DNA of 29,418 nt from DAOUEX01 sp034430235 (GTDB taxonomy: Bacteria; Chloroflexota; Anaerolineae; UBA2200): assembly GCA_964478075.1 (NCBI GenBank), contig CAYZGO010000032.1, positions 1 through 29,418 of the forward strand. The letters are read 5' to 3'. Below, in pieces: positions 16,167-24,324 of this stretch; position 1 is the stretch's first letter; every line of letters starts with the position of its first letter. The position numbers and the translations under genes are program-made. The notes under the pieces were generated by a model, which was not told where the DNA came from, searched no databases, and was given only the letters and a program-made list of their open reading frames with translations.

Positions 16167-17321
16167 ATGCGCGTGTGTTTCGTGGTTAGTGAGATATTCG
16201 CGTGGGGCAAGTACGGAGGCTTCGGCAGTATGGTACGTTTTCTGGCCCGCGGCCTTGCTGAACGGGGTGTCGAGGTATATGCAATTGTGCCCCGACGGCC
16301 AGGGCAGAAACCGCGTGAGAATTTGGACGGTTTCACCGTTCTCAGCCATCCAGGATGGGCAGTATTGGCCGGCAGCGTGTACCAACAGGTGGATGCAGAC
16401 GTCTACCACTCGCAGGAAGCCACTTTGGCGACGCTGGGCGCACGATGGGCGATGCCCGATCGCAAGCATGTCGTGACCTGTATTGATCCGTGGGACTGTC
16501 GAGATTGGTGGCAGGAATTCACTTATGACGTGAAGAGCAGCCCAATGCGCGGTCTGGTGTATCCCTTGTTATGGGGCTATTATAGCCCGATTATTGTGCG
16601 GCCGGCCGTGCTTCGTGCCCACGCTGTCTTCAGTCAGGCGCGCTTCTTGATACCAAAGGTACAACGGCTATATCATCTTCCCGATCCACCCATCTTTCTT
16701 CCCAATCCATATACTGTTCCAAAACGTCCTATGCATAAGGCAACACACCCGACGGTCTGCTACCTATCGCGATGGGATTCGCGCAAGCGACCTGAGCTAT
16801 TCTTTGAGCTGGCCAGCACATTCCCGAATGTGCGCTTCATAGCTTTGGGTAGAGCGCACAGCTCCCGGCGTGATGCTCATCTGCGCAAACGGTATTCTGG
16901 GATTCCCAATCTGCACCTAGTAGGCTTCATCAACCCATTCGAATCCGTCCGTCTAGAGCACATTCTGGAAGAGAGTTGGATCATGATTAACACTGCGGCA
17001 CGTGAGGGGCTGCCGGCGGCCTACGTGGAGTCTGCCGCACACCGCTGTGCTATCCTAAGCGCCGTCGACTCTGATGGCTTTGCTTCACGTGGCGGTTGCC
17101 ATGTTAAGGCGGCTGTTTCATCGGGCCAACGAACGCAGTCAGGCGGCGTGCAGGCGACGGTGGATGACTATGCCAAGGGCTTAAAGTGGCTCCTGGAAAA
17201 CGACCGTTGGCGCGAGAAGGCTGAGGCAGGATATCAGTACGTTTGGGATATTCATGACCAGCAACACGTAGTTGATCATCATCTTGCCGTTTACGAGGGG
17301 CTTCTGGGGGACAGTGTATGA
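16167..17321 (+). CDS. GT-B glycosyltransferase, divergent GT4-like
   Basis: The 384-residue protein has a recognisable GT-B plan but weaker motifs than its two upstream neighbours. The N-terminus MRVCFVVSEIFAWGKYGGFGSMVRFLARGL matches glycogen-synthase-like and GT4 acceptor domains. The C-terminal half has YLSRWDSRKRPELFFELA, NLHLVGFINPF and REGLPAAYVESAAHRCAILS, where the acid of the EX7E motif is kept, and then DDYAKGLKWLLENDRWRE. Between DSDGFASRGG and the DDYAKG segment sits a low-complexity linker (CHVKAAVSSGQRTQSGGVQ) that looks like a small insertion. It starts six bases after the previous stop and overlaps the next gene by four bases. Confidence 0.82.
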   Translation: MRVCFVVSEIFAWGKYGGFGSMVRFLARGLAERGVEVYAIVPRRPGQKPRENLDGFTVLSHPGWAVLAGSVYQQVDADVYHSQEATLATLGARWAMPDRKHVVTCIDPWDCRDWWQEFTYDVKSSPMRGLVYPLLWGYYSPIIVRPAVLRAHAVFSQARFLIPKVQRLYHLPDPPIFLPNPYTVPKRPMHKATHPTVCYLSRWDSRKRPELFFELASTFPNVRFIALGRAHSSRRDAHLRKRYSGIPNLHLVGFINPFESVRLEHILEESWIMINTAAREGLPAAYVESAAHRCAILSAVDSDGFASRGGCHVKAAVSSGQRTQSGGVQATVDDYAKGLKWLLENDRWREKAEAGYQYVWDIHDQQHVVDHHLAVYEGLLGDSV

Positions 17322-18478
17322 CCAAGGTTTGTATCTGGGGAGCATGGTACGAAAGCGCAAATGCAGGCGACCAAGCCGTTCTGATGGCAATTGCTCGCCT
17401 CCTGAGTCAGCAAATACCAGATCTGGAGCTTGTCGTCTTGTCTAATCGGCCACAGTTCACTAAGGACTACATGCGTTCCGTGTATCCGGTGCGAGCACTC
17501 AGCCAACGATACAGCCTGCTGGCCGTGCTGCGTGAGCTCGTCACATGCGAACTGTTCCTTCTAGGTGGTGGCACTCCGTTTTATGATGATTGGCTCCACC
17601 TAGTTGCGATGCTCCTGCTAGTAGGTACGACACGTCTCGCTGGCAAGCCCGTTATGACCTATGCCGTCAGTGCTCGTCCTTTCAATTCCACGTTGGGAAG
17701 GCTCTTGGCACGAGCCAGCCTCGGTCTTGTGAATCTGGTGACCGTTCGGGAGCCTCAAGCAGTGGGTCGCTTGCGCAGCTTGGGTGCACGGAAGCCGATC
17801 TACCTGTTCACTGATCCAGCGGTGACACTGGAGCCACTGGATGACGCTGACGTAAGGAAGATCCTGTCAAAGGAAGGGGTTGAAGTGGGCAACCAGCCCC
17901 TGGTGGCGATTTGTCCCCACTTCTTAAGCCCTGATCACTCATATCGAATACATCACTATGAAGAGTTTTCCAAAGAAGCAATTGAGCAGTACCATCAGGT
18001 ACTCGCACAAGCAGCGGATTGGTTAACAAATCGAGGTCAAGTTCTGTTTGTTCCACTGAATACTGAAAGCCCAGATGATGACTGTCAGACCATTGATTTG
18101 GTGTGTGACTCAATGGCCCATAGCGATCGATGCCATGTAATAAGACGACAATACGGGCCGCGCGAAATAGCTGGGATCTTCAAACAATGTGAGTTTGTAC
18201 TTGCGGTCCGTTTACACGCAGCCGTATTGGCTTCATCAGTTTTTACGCCGACAGTAGCCATCAGCTATGGGCCGAAGGTGGAAGGCTATATGAAACTTGT
18301 CAAACAGGAAGCTAACATTTTGCATCTCGAAACGCTGGAGAAGGAACATGTGTTATCCCTCTTAGATAGTGCATGGTACAATCGTCAAAACATCCGGCAA
18401 GCATTGACGGTAACGATGGATGAGATGCACCGACTCGCTGTATCCAATGCTAAAATGGCAGCCTCGCTTATTGGATAA
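17318..18478 (+). CDS. Polysaccharide pyruvyl transferase family protein
   Basis: The 386-residue protein fits the PS_pyruv_trans family (CsaB/WcaK-like), which ketalises pyruvate onto glycans from phosphoenolpyruvate. Visible features are the N-terminal WGAWYESANAGDQAVLMAI (glycine-containing loop), LELVVLSNRP, a central LFLLGGGTPFYDDW, TVREPQAVGRLRSLG, FTDPAVTLEP, ICPHFLSP and the C-terminal VLAVRLHAAVLASSVFTPTVAISYGPKVEGYM (the RLHA-x-I-type active-site segment). In Gram-positive bacteria CsaB pyruvylates wall polysaccharides that hold S-layer proteins; that role here is inference. It overlaps the preceding glycosyltransferase by ATGA and appears to end the coupled run of genes. Confidence 0.85.
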   Translation: MTKVCIWGAWYESANAGDQAVLMAIARLLSQQIPDLELVVLSNRPQFTKDYMRSVYPVRALSQRYSLLAVLRELVTCELFLLGGGTPFYDDWLHLVAMLLLVGTTRLAGKPVMTYAVSARPFNSTLGRLLARASLGLVNLVTVREPQAVGRLRSLGARKPIYLFTDPAVTLEPLDDADVRKILSKEGVEVGNQPLVAICPHFLSPDHSYRIHHYEEFSKEAIEQYHQVLAQAADWLTNRGQVLFVPLNTESPDDDCQTIDLVCDSMAHSDRCHVIRRQYGPREIAGIFKQCEFVLAVRLHAAVLASSVFTPTVAISYGPKVEGYMKLVKQEANILHLETLEKEHVLSLLDSAWYNRQNIRQALTVTMDEMHRLAVSNAKMAASLIG

Positions 18479-18639
18479 CCCATCGGTCGACATCTCACGA
18501 TTTTTAGGACATTGTCTGATGTTAATAGCGAGGACAGTAGCTCTCAATTGCTCTTTCATTCAGTGAATTGGTGTTACGAGTCTTTCTTCGAACAAGGTTA
18601 CCAACTGCATATGAGTTGGTGAGAATCTGGTGGTGGTCG

Positions 18640-19213
18640 ATGAGTGACTTCAGGCTGGACTTGATTGGGGTTGGTGCAGCCTGGCTCAAACAACATGGCT
18701 TCCGGCATATCTGCGGGAGCATCCACAGGTTTGCATGCCTAACCCAAACGAACTGTGCTTCTTTTGCACAAGGGCCCTTTGGCCCCAGCTTCTTACTCAC
18801 TATGAAAAAGGAGAGAAGTGGTTGCGAGCCAGGTTCGCACACTGGCAACCGGGACAGATAAGAGGAGTAATAACCACAGCCTACCTAGTTGATCCGGCGG
18901 CCCCAGTACTCATCAGGAGACACTTGCCAGATGCCAGGATTCCGATTCCATATTGCAATCCTACTGAAAGCTTGGATTCATTTTATCACTCAACTGTCCT
19001 TCCAGTCTATATACAAAGGTAAACGAGAGAAAACGGGATACGTTCTGTGCTTATCCGGGACTTTGTTGGTAATACAACGGTCTTTTTCAGGACCCAACCT
19101 CAAGCCAAGAAAATCAGGACCTTTCTCAAGCCAGATTATTGGCAATACGTGCTGAAGAGAATATGTCACTCAGTGAGTTGTTGGATAGGGATCTGAGTCA
19201 TTGGAACCAATAA
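18640..19213 (+). pseudogene. Sulfotransferase pseudogene (multiple frameshifts)
   Basis: Pieces of one PAPS-dependent sulfotransferase appear in order in three frames. From ATG 18640: MSDFRLDLIGVGAAW. From 18690: TTWLPAYLREHPQVCMPNP (the GTTWL 5'-phosphosulfate loop and following helix), NELCFF, then TTAYLVDPAAPVLIRRHLPD and NPTESLDSFYHS (the 3'-phosphate-binding RNP-x-E-x-x-x-S-x-Y region, degraded), ending in TAA at 19020-19022. From about 19131: LLAIRAEENMSLSELLDRDLSHW, typical of the family's C-terminus, ending in TAA at 19211-19213. The length is about 190 codons against 260-300 usual, so the middle is partly deleted. Glycan sulfation was therefore probably once part of this cluster. 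The 160 bases before it (18479-18639) show only a weak hairpin at 18600-18620. Confidence 0.78.
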
Positions 19214-19244
19214 CTGCAAAGTGCTGTTGGCGGGCGGCTACACT

Positions 19245-20303
19245 ATGGTCTCCAACATCTATCGTATTTGGCGCAACCCTTCGGTTGGCTGGTTCTTGCG
19301 GTTAGCCTTCTCGGCTCTCATTCTGACTTTGCTTTCTACGCAGGTCGATTTTGTCACTGTACTTGACACACTGAGGTCTGCCAATGTGCAATTTCTCGTG
19401 CCTGCCTTTGTCCTCTTCTTCGTTGTGCGACTGATCTGGGCCTACCAGATGTCTCTGGGACTTGCGCCACTTGGCATGCGTCTAACTACACCTCGCTTGT
19501 TCAAAGTCATCCTTATCGCTGGTTTCTACAGCTTGGTCCTACCCGGAAATCTGGTCGCTGGCGGTACCGCTTCCTGGTACAAACTTTCCCGCTCCAACGG
19601 TAGAGGCATCGAAGCCGCAGCACTGCTAGTTTACTTCCGGATAGTCAACACGCTCACGCTACTCGGGGTAGGCCTACTTGGAATGTGGCTTGACCCGCGT
19701 TTGGCAACGCCCAGCTTCAGAGCTGTAGTTGGGGTGATGTTTGTGGGAGTTGTCCTGGCTTTTCTGCCATTCGTTTCCACAGCGGCCACCGACCAAGTGG
19801 AACGCGTCGGTCGTGCGGTGTTACGAAAGTTGCCCCTGCACGGCTGCCTGAGGGAGAAGGGGCCAATAATCTGGAAGGCACTGAAATCCTTTCAGGAGTT
19901 GGATAGTTGGACCGTTGTAATTGTACTTGGTTTGTCATTGCTGTCTCACTTGCTCAGCACATTCGTCTTTTACTTGCTTACACTGGCAATTGACATTCAC
20001 TTGTCCGTCTTTGTTGTTGGATGGGTTCGCTCAATGCTTCAGTTGTTCGAGTTTCTCCCGATCTCGATTGCCGGACTTGGCGTACGTGAGGTCAGCCTAG
20101 TGTTGCTTCTAGCAGATTATGGTATTCCAGAGACACAAGCTCTTGGCTGTTCCCTTGTGATTTTCGCCACGGTGGTCGTTGGTGGGATCATAGGGGGTCT
20201 GTTCGAAATGTGGGATGTCCTTCGGGGAGGGCGTCGATCTCGTCGCTCTGTGGCGGAGGAAGACCAAGATGCGGCGGTGCGAGGCTGGTTCTCGACAAAG
20301 TAA
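19245..20303 (+). CDS. Flippase-like / LPG synthase TM-domain membrane protein
   Basis: The 352-residue membrane protein of the lysylphosphatidylglycerol synthase TM-domain (YbhN/UPF0104, flippase-like) family has about eight hydrophobic helices. The signature stretches are GFYSLVLPGNLVAGGTASWYKLSR (about residues 88-111), EAAALLVYFRI and the C-terminal LFEFLPISIAGLGVREVSLVLLL. Members are often found in glycan clusters and are suspected to move or modify lipid-linked intermediates. ATG 19245 is preferred to GTG 19221 by codon type; neither has a clear Shine-Dalgarno. The last 12-14 codons, including the stop, read through sequence that in the +1 frame encodes IS5-type transposase, so the native C-terminus was replaced by an insertion event. 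Confidence 0.85.
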   Translation: MVSNIYRIWRNPSVGWFLRLAFSALILTLLSTQVDFVTVLDTLRSANVQFLVPAFVLFFVVRLIWAYQMSLGLAPLGMRLTTPRLFKVILIAGFYSLVLPGNLVAGGTASWYKLSRSNGRGIEAAALLVYFRIVNTLTLLGVGLLGMWLDPRLATPSFRAVVGVMFVGVVLAFLPFVSTAATDQVERVGRAVLRKLPLHGCLREKGPIIWKALKSFQELDSWTVVIVLGLSLLSHLLSTFVFYLLTLAIDIHLSVFVVGWVRSMLQLFEFLPISIAGLGVREVSLVLLLADYGIPETQALGCSLVIFATVVVGGIIGGLFEMWDVLRGGRRSRRSVAEEDQDAAVRGWFSTK

Positions 20304-20473
20304 AACATTGTCCACCTCGTTTACGCCTGGTTTGGGCGGATGGTGGCTATACCGGACAGTCGGTGCACTGGCTACGGGATGTCTATGGCTGGGTGCTCGA
20401 GATCGTTATGCGTTGTGACGATACCAAGCGTTTCCAAGGTTTGCCTCGCCGTTGGGTGGTGGAGTGCACTAAA
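20262..20473 (+). mobile_element. IS5-family transposase relic
   Basis: In the frame of 20210-20497 the sequence reads ARLVLDKVKHCPPRLRLVWADGGYTGQSVHWLRD and then DTKRFQGLPRRWVVE. That is the second Asp (ADGGY) and final Glu (RRWVVE) region of IS5-type DDE transposases. The similarity begins around 20262-20275 and stops right after VVE, where RTFAWLGRYRR would be expected but CTKWAFQTSS is found. Both ends of the gene are missing, so this cannot move on its own. It overlaps the 3' end of the flippase-like gene and lies just upstream of the GT39-like gene. Confidence 0.8.
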
Positions 20474-20516
20474 TGGGCTTTTCAAACATCCTCTTGAAGC
20501 AGGAGGTCAAGACTAG

Positions 20517-22118
20517 ATGATCGTCGCATTCTCAAGTGCCCCAGTCAAAGTCCCACAGAAGCATCTGACAAAAATGGCGGCAAGCTGTTCTTTGATTCAC
20601 CGCATTGACTGGGGACCAGCGATTCTGATCCTGCTCTCGCTAGCCCATGCTCTGTGGCGCCTGGATACGACGCCATCCTTGCGATGGGATGAGGGCTGGA
20701 CCCTCTTGGTGGCCCGTACCTGGGTGGAGCTCGGACACTATGGACGCTTGCTGGCTGGACAGCCCATATCGGCCAGACTTTCAGCAGCATTCCCAGTTGT
20801 CGCACCGATCGCGCTCAGTTTTCGCCTTTTTGGTGTTGGTATATGGCAGGGACGACTGGTTGTCGTGCTGCATACGCTGGCGTCGCTGCTTCTGCTGTAT
20901 TATCTAGCTCGGCGTCTCTACAACCGCCGCATAGCGGCAGGCACACTGGCCGTGGTGCTGCTCATGAGCCCCTTTCCTGACGTTCATCCACTGGTTACCG
21001 GCCGGGTGGTATGGGCCGAAACACCAATGCTGTTCTTCCTGTTGGCTGGCTATGTTTGCTTCTTGCTGACCTCGCAGAGATCTATGTGGTTCATGCTATT
21101 GGCAGTGGTCTTGTGGGGAATTGGCCTGAATACCAAAGCGCAGCCATTGCCTTTTTGGACAGTATCCTTGGTTGTGCCGCTGTTGGTCATGCTCTTGAAA
21201 AGACGATGGAAAGTGGCATGTCTGCTGAGCATCGGGTTGATTGGCTCACTGGGCGCAAAGCAGTTGTTGCTACGTTTGTGGCAGCTTGTGGTGATGCGGG
21301 ACAGCCTGCCCAATGGCCCGTTAACAGGGCTGCCCAGTACGGCAGCCTTGGTCCCCATAGCACAGGTCCGCCTGGTTGCTCTGACAGTGGCCCTGACCAT
21401 CGGGCTCCCGACAGCGCTGGGCTTATGCAACGCCACATGGGAAACCATCAAAAAGCACAGAGATAGCACTCTAAACGCTGACCTGGATGTAGTGCGGCTG
21501 GCTTTGCTTTCTCTGGCTGGAAGTTGGTTTGCCTGGTATGTGCTGCTTTCCATCGGCTGGACGCGCTATCTCTTTCCTCCCATGTTTCTCGGCAGTATGT
21601 TTGCAGCGGCGTGGCTGTATGATCTCACCGATGGCTATAGCGCATCACCTACGATGAAGCGTGCCTGCCATGCTCTCAGATGCCTGCATTTTGACCGGCA
21701 GGGCGCTGGTGCGCTGCTGGCGGTCGTCCTGGTGGCTACGACAGTTCTATTCACCGTATACATACTCGGTTTACTCAGTGTCATGAACTTTGGCACGCCA
21801 GCTCAACAGGTTGCCCACTTCCTCAACACCCAGACTCCGCCTAATGCGCTCATCGAAGCCTATAGCCCCGAGGTTTTCTTTCTTCTAGATCGCAGTTATC
21901 ACTATCCACCGGACCAAGTTAACGTACAGATCATACGCCGACTGTCGTGGGGACAAGACGTACCCATAGACTACGATCCGTTGTCTGCAGATCCAGACTA
22001 CCTGGTAGTTTGTCGGCGTTATGGCCTGTGGATGATCTACGAGGCTGTGCTGGAAAGCGATGCATTCCACCTGCTCTTCATCGATGAGCCCTACGAGCTC
22101 TACGAGCGAGTGCGCTGA
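20517..22118 (+). CDS. GT39/ArnT-like membrane glycosyltransferase
   Basis: The 533-residue membrane protein has about eleven predicted helices. The first loop contains PSLRWDEGWTLLVARTWVELGHYG, whose DE pair matches the catalytic acidic residues of GT39/ArnT/PMT-type enzymes that transfer sugar from polyprenyl phosphate. It also has GRLVVVLHTLASLLLLYYLARRLYNR and VWAETPMLFFLLAGYVCFL (about residues 167-185), another conserved segment of that group. The soluble C-terminal part contains LNTQTPPNALIEAYSPEVFFLLDR. AGGAGGT (20501-20507) lies nine bases before ATG 20517; ATG 20574 is a shorter option. Its donor could come from the GT2 enzyme at 12723. It follows the IS relic, from which it may have acquired its upstream sequence. 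Confidence 0.84.
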   Translation: MIVAFSSAPVKVPQKHLTKMAASCSLIHRIDWGPAILILLSLAHALWRLDTTPSLRWDEGWTLLVARTWVELGHYGRLLAGQPISARLSAAFPVVAPIALSFRLFGVGIWQGRLVVVLHTLASLLLLYYLARRLYNRRIAAGTLAVVLLMSPFPDVHPLVTGRVVWAETPMLFFLLAGYVCFLLTSQRSMWFMLLAVVLWGIGLNTKAQPLPFWTVSLVVPLLVMLLKRRWKVACLLSIGLIGSLGAKQLLLRLWQLVVMRDSLPNGPLTGLPSTAALVPIAQVRLVALTVALTIGLPTALGLCNATWETIKKHRDSTLNADLDVVRLALLSLAGSWFAWYVLLSIGWTRYLFPPMFLGSMFAAAWLYDLTDGYSASPTMKRACHALRCLHFDRQGAGALLAVVLVATTVLFTVYILGLLSVMNFGTPAQQVAHFLNTQTPPNALIEAYSPEVFFLLDRSYHYPPDQVNVQIIRRLSWGQDVPIDYDPLSADPDYLVVCRRYGLWMIYEAVLESDAFHLLFIDEPYELYERVR

Positions 22119-22279
22119 GGGAATACCTTCTTTTCTCCAAGAACATCGGACTGACGCCCAGCAGTTCAAGCACGCCACCAAGCAGCGGCCAAGAAACCAG
22201 GACGTTCGTTCCACAAGGTTCGTTCTTGCGTGACCTGACAGAGTTGGCAATCCCCGCCCCACCCGAGAAGTACCCCGGT

Positions 22280-22308
22280 TTTACAGATTACTCAAGCCGT
22301 GGTATACT
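22280..22308 (+). promoter_or_regulatory. Predicted promoter of the HEAT-repeat gene
   Basis: TTTACA (22280-22285) and TATACT (22303-22308) are exactly 17 bases apart. Start of transcription is expected near 22315, about 53 bases before ATG 22368. The rest of the 22119-22367 spacer shows nothing else I can name. Confidence 0.55.
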
Positions 22309-22367
22309 TTGTCACGGAGTTACGATGCCTTCGAGCTTGAAATACGGGAAGGCCGTGCCTGTTACTG

Positions 22368-23219
22368 ATGCTTAGGAAACTAAGAGCGACCCTGAATGCT
22401 CTGCGCCCCAGCAAGGGACCCAGCCTCGAAGACTTGTTGGCTCAGCTATCTCGCGAAGACGCCCGCACCCGCTGGGAGGCAGCAGAAGCTCTTGCTCAGC
22501 ACAGCAGTGCGGCGAGAGTAACGGAGGCCCTGATTAACGCTCTGGGCGATCCGCATCCATTTGTGCGTTGGCAGTCGGGTGAGAGTCTAGCCCGATGCAA
22601 AAACGAGCGCACGTTCGTCCTCCTGCAGGCTGCTCTCTCGAGCAGGAACAGCCACCGTCGTAGTGGTGCAGCGGACGTTCTGGGAAAACTTGGAGATAAG
22701 CGAGCAACGAGTGCTCTTTGCAGGGCACTTGGCAGCCGCAGCGCGGAGGTGCGTTGCAGCGCTGCAGAAGCACTAGCTCGCCTCGCGGATCCGACAACCC
22801 TGCCAGCGCTGCGCAAGGCACTCGGCGACGGCGATGCGCAGGTGAGGCGGGCAATCGCGAACGCCTTGGGGGCTATAGGCCGTCCAGAGCCAGTACCTGC
22901 ATTGTTGACCATGTTGGAAGACAATAGCGCGCTGGTACGCACCAGCGCCGCCAAGGCATTGGGAAAAGTCGCTGGCCCCGAGGCTGCTAACTCCTTGCAA
23001 CACGCGCTGAAGGATGCCGACGCTGGGGTAAGGTGGCACGCGGTGCATGCTCTGAGTACAATCGCTGACTCGGCAACTTTGCCCTTCCTGGCTCCGCTAC
23101 TAAGCGATGAAACTGAGATATTTGGCGTGTCAATAGCCGAGGCCGCCCGTGAGGCTATGCAGACCATCAGGCGACGGCAGAGGAATCAGGAGCGAATGCA
23201 CCGCTTGCGCTTATCATGA
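22368..23219 (+). CDS. HEAT-repeat protein (PBS lyase type repeats)
   Basis: The 283-residue soluble protein is built from about seven tandem HEAT-like repeats of roughly 31 residues. The recurring pattern is AL.D....VR..AA.ALG..G.....P.L..AL, for example VTEALINALGDPHPFVRWQSGESLARC, TTLPALRKALGDGDAQVRRAIANALGAIG and EPVPALLTMLEDNSALVRTSAAKALGKVA. Such solenoids are protein-binding scaffolds; the repeat type is shared with phycobilin lyases, but no catalytic assignment follows in this setting. The start ATG has no strong Shine-Dalgarno. Transcription is probably from the promoter at 22280. A zinc-ribbon protein follows 39 bases downstream, possibly in the same transcript. Confidence 0.88.
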   Translation: MLRKLRATLNALRPSKGPSLEDLLAQLSREDARTRWEAAEALAQHSSAARVTEALINALGDPHPFVRWQSGESLARCKNERTFVLLQAALSSRNSHRRSGAADVLGKLGDKRATSALCRALGSRSAEVRCSAAEALARLADPTTLPALRKALGDGDAQVRRAIANALGAIGRPEPVPALLTMLEDNSALVRTSAAKALGKVAGPEAANSLQHALKDADAGVRWHAVHALSTIADSATLPFLAPLLSDETEIFGVSIAEAAREAMQTIRRRQRNQERMHRLRLS

Positions 23220-23258
23220 GAGTCTCATATCCAAGTACTCTGCATAGGAGTTATCCAC

Positions 23259-23855
23259 ATGATCGATTGTCCGAACTGCGGCACTCCTAATCGAAAAGGG
23301 AGCAGGTACTGCAGTGACTGTGGCCAGCGCCTGGACACAGTTCCTATCATAACCTGTCCCTCGTGCAACGGGCCAAACCCAGCAGGCGGTGCCTCCTGTA
23401 GTTTCTGCGGAGCTCCACTCATTCCTCCTCTTGCAGCCGAAAAGGACGACATCGGCGTCCGGCAAGAACTCCCGCTCAGGAAAGAACCAGTTGAGAGCGA
23501 ACCTGAGAGGCCCAGGCCTGCCACGTTACCCGAGACTGAACTGCCGTCGTGGCTTTACCAGCAACCTGCTGAACAGCCAGAGACACCCAGCGGACCTGCT
23601 GCTGTGTCCCCAACACCGCCTCTAGAGTCGCCAGCCGAGCAGGAGGTAAGCAGGTATCTTCGGGGCATCCGTGGCGTGTTGCCAAGTACTGATGCATGGC
23701 CGTCGTCATCTCAGAAGCGGCCGACACAGGAGCCTACCCCAGCCTCAGAAGAAACGGCGGACATCAAGCCAGAATCACGGGCGGGATGCCTGCCGCTGGT
23801 ACTGGCAGCCGTGCTGGTAATCATAGGACTCATTCTGCTTTTGGCAAGACGCTAG
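23259..23855 (+). CDS. Double zinc-ribbon protein with C-terminal membrane anchor
   Basis: The 198-residue protein has two zinc ribbons at its N-terminus: C4, C7, C18 and C21 (CPNCG, CSDCG), then C33, C36, C47 and C50 (CPSCN, CSFCG). A proline- and glutamate-rich linker (about 60-175) follows, and then one hydrophobic helix near the end (PLVLAAVLVIIGLILLLARR, about 179-198), so it is tail-anchored with the ribbons in the cytoplasm. Proteins of this layout are common in Chloroflexota and usually unassigned. It lies behind the HEAT-repeat gene. Function is unknown; binding of partners through the ribbons is the safest guess. Confidence 0.85.
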   Translation: MIDCPNCGTPNRKGSRYCSDCGQRLDTVPIITCPSCNGPNPAGGASCSFCGAPLIPPLAAEKDDIGVRQELPLRKEPVESEPERPRPATLPETELPSWLYQQPAEQPETPSGPAAVSPTPPLESPAEQEVSRYLRGIRGVLPSTDAWPSSSQKRPTQEPTPASEETADIKPESRAGCLPLVLAAVLVIIGLILLLARR

Positions 23856-23904
23856 TGCAATGCCTGTGAGGAAAATCAGGGTCTGGAGATGGGGGGTAAG
23901 AGGG

Positions 23905-24108
23905 ATGCAAACAATCACTGTTTCTCAGATTGAGGAGCGGCTCAGGAAATTATCTCCCGACAGGCTAGCTGTTGTTTTCGCTTTCGTGTCCTACTTGCTG
24001 GAACAACAGCTTGCGTCGGAGTCCTTCCAGACGATGCTAGCTTCAGAACCCCTGCTGCGCCAAGATTGGGAAAGACCCGAGGAAGAATCAGCATGGGCAG
24101 ATTTGTGA
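23905..24108 (+). CDS. Small antitoxin-like protein upstream of a broken mazF
   Basis: A 67-residue protein from ATG 23905, preceded by a G-rich Shine-Dalgarno-like stretch (GGGGGG near 23891). It begins MQTITVSQIEERLRKLSPDRLAVVFAFVSYL and has an acidic, tryptophan-containing tail (RQDWERPEEESAWADL). This build, a short helical N-terminal module with an acidic tail that could bind a toxin, is common for the first gene of type II modules. The next frame starts four codons before its stop with a clear MazF/PemK N-terminus, which identifies the pair. The longer start at 23860 lacks support. The reading frame is intact although its toxin partner is not. Confidence 0.65.
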   Translation: MQTITVSQIEERLRKLSPDRLAVVFAFVSYLLEQQLASESFQTMLASEPLLRQDWERPEEESAWADL

Positions 24109-24146
24109 AAGGCGATGTCGTCGTTGTCCCGTTCCCCTTGAGGTGA
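24093..24146 (+). pseudogene. Truncated MazF/PemK-type toxin, 17 codons left
   Basis: ATG 24093 opens MGRFVKGDVVVVPFPLR and then a TGA at 24144-24146. KGDVVVVPFP is the hallmark N-terminus of MazF/PemK endoribonuclease toxins (about 110 residues). The rest is missing, and the DNA right after the break encodes part of another family. The start overlaps the antitoxin-like gene by 16 bases, the normal coupling of such modules. No toxic product is expected. Confidence 0.75.
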
Positions 24147-24147
24147 C

Positions 24148-24324
24148 TCTCAATTGCTGGCTGTTCGTTTTTATTCCGAGACACCATTGACCAGCAAATC
24201 TCTGGTGGCGGCGCATTGAGAAGTCCATCCCGATGACGGATTCATTCTGACGGCTTATCTGACCAATCGGCCGCGAGCCGGGAGGGCAGCAATATTGAAG
24301 CGCCCAGAATCTTGGAAAAACCAA
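24148..24324 (+). pseudogene. C-terminal relic of a small toxin-like protein that normally precedes DUF2283
   Basis: One frame reads LAVRFYSETPLTSKSLVAAH, a TGA at 24217-24219, then EVHPDDGFILTAYLTNRPRAGR and LKRPESWK. The GFILTAYLT motif with a preceding FY..T....K.L segment closes a family of small RelE/BrnT- or DUF4258-like proteins that I recall lying directly before DUF2283 genes. The N-terminal half is missing and begins exactly where the mazF piece ends, so a deletion probably fused the two modules. The family name is inference from the motif. Confidence 0.55.

Noticed and set aside
20475..20487. GGGCTTTTCAAAC next to the IS5 relic as an end of the element at 6011-6273
   Set aside because: Only about 12 bases with a gap, in the wrong orientation for a right end; too short to link the MITE to this transposase.
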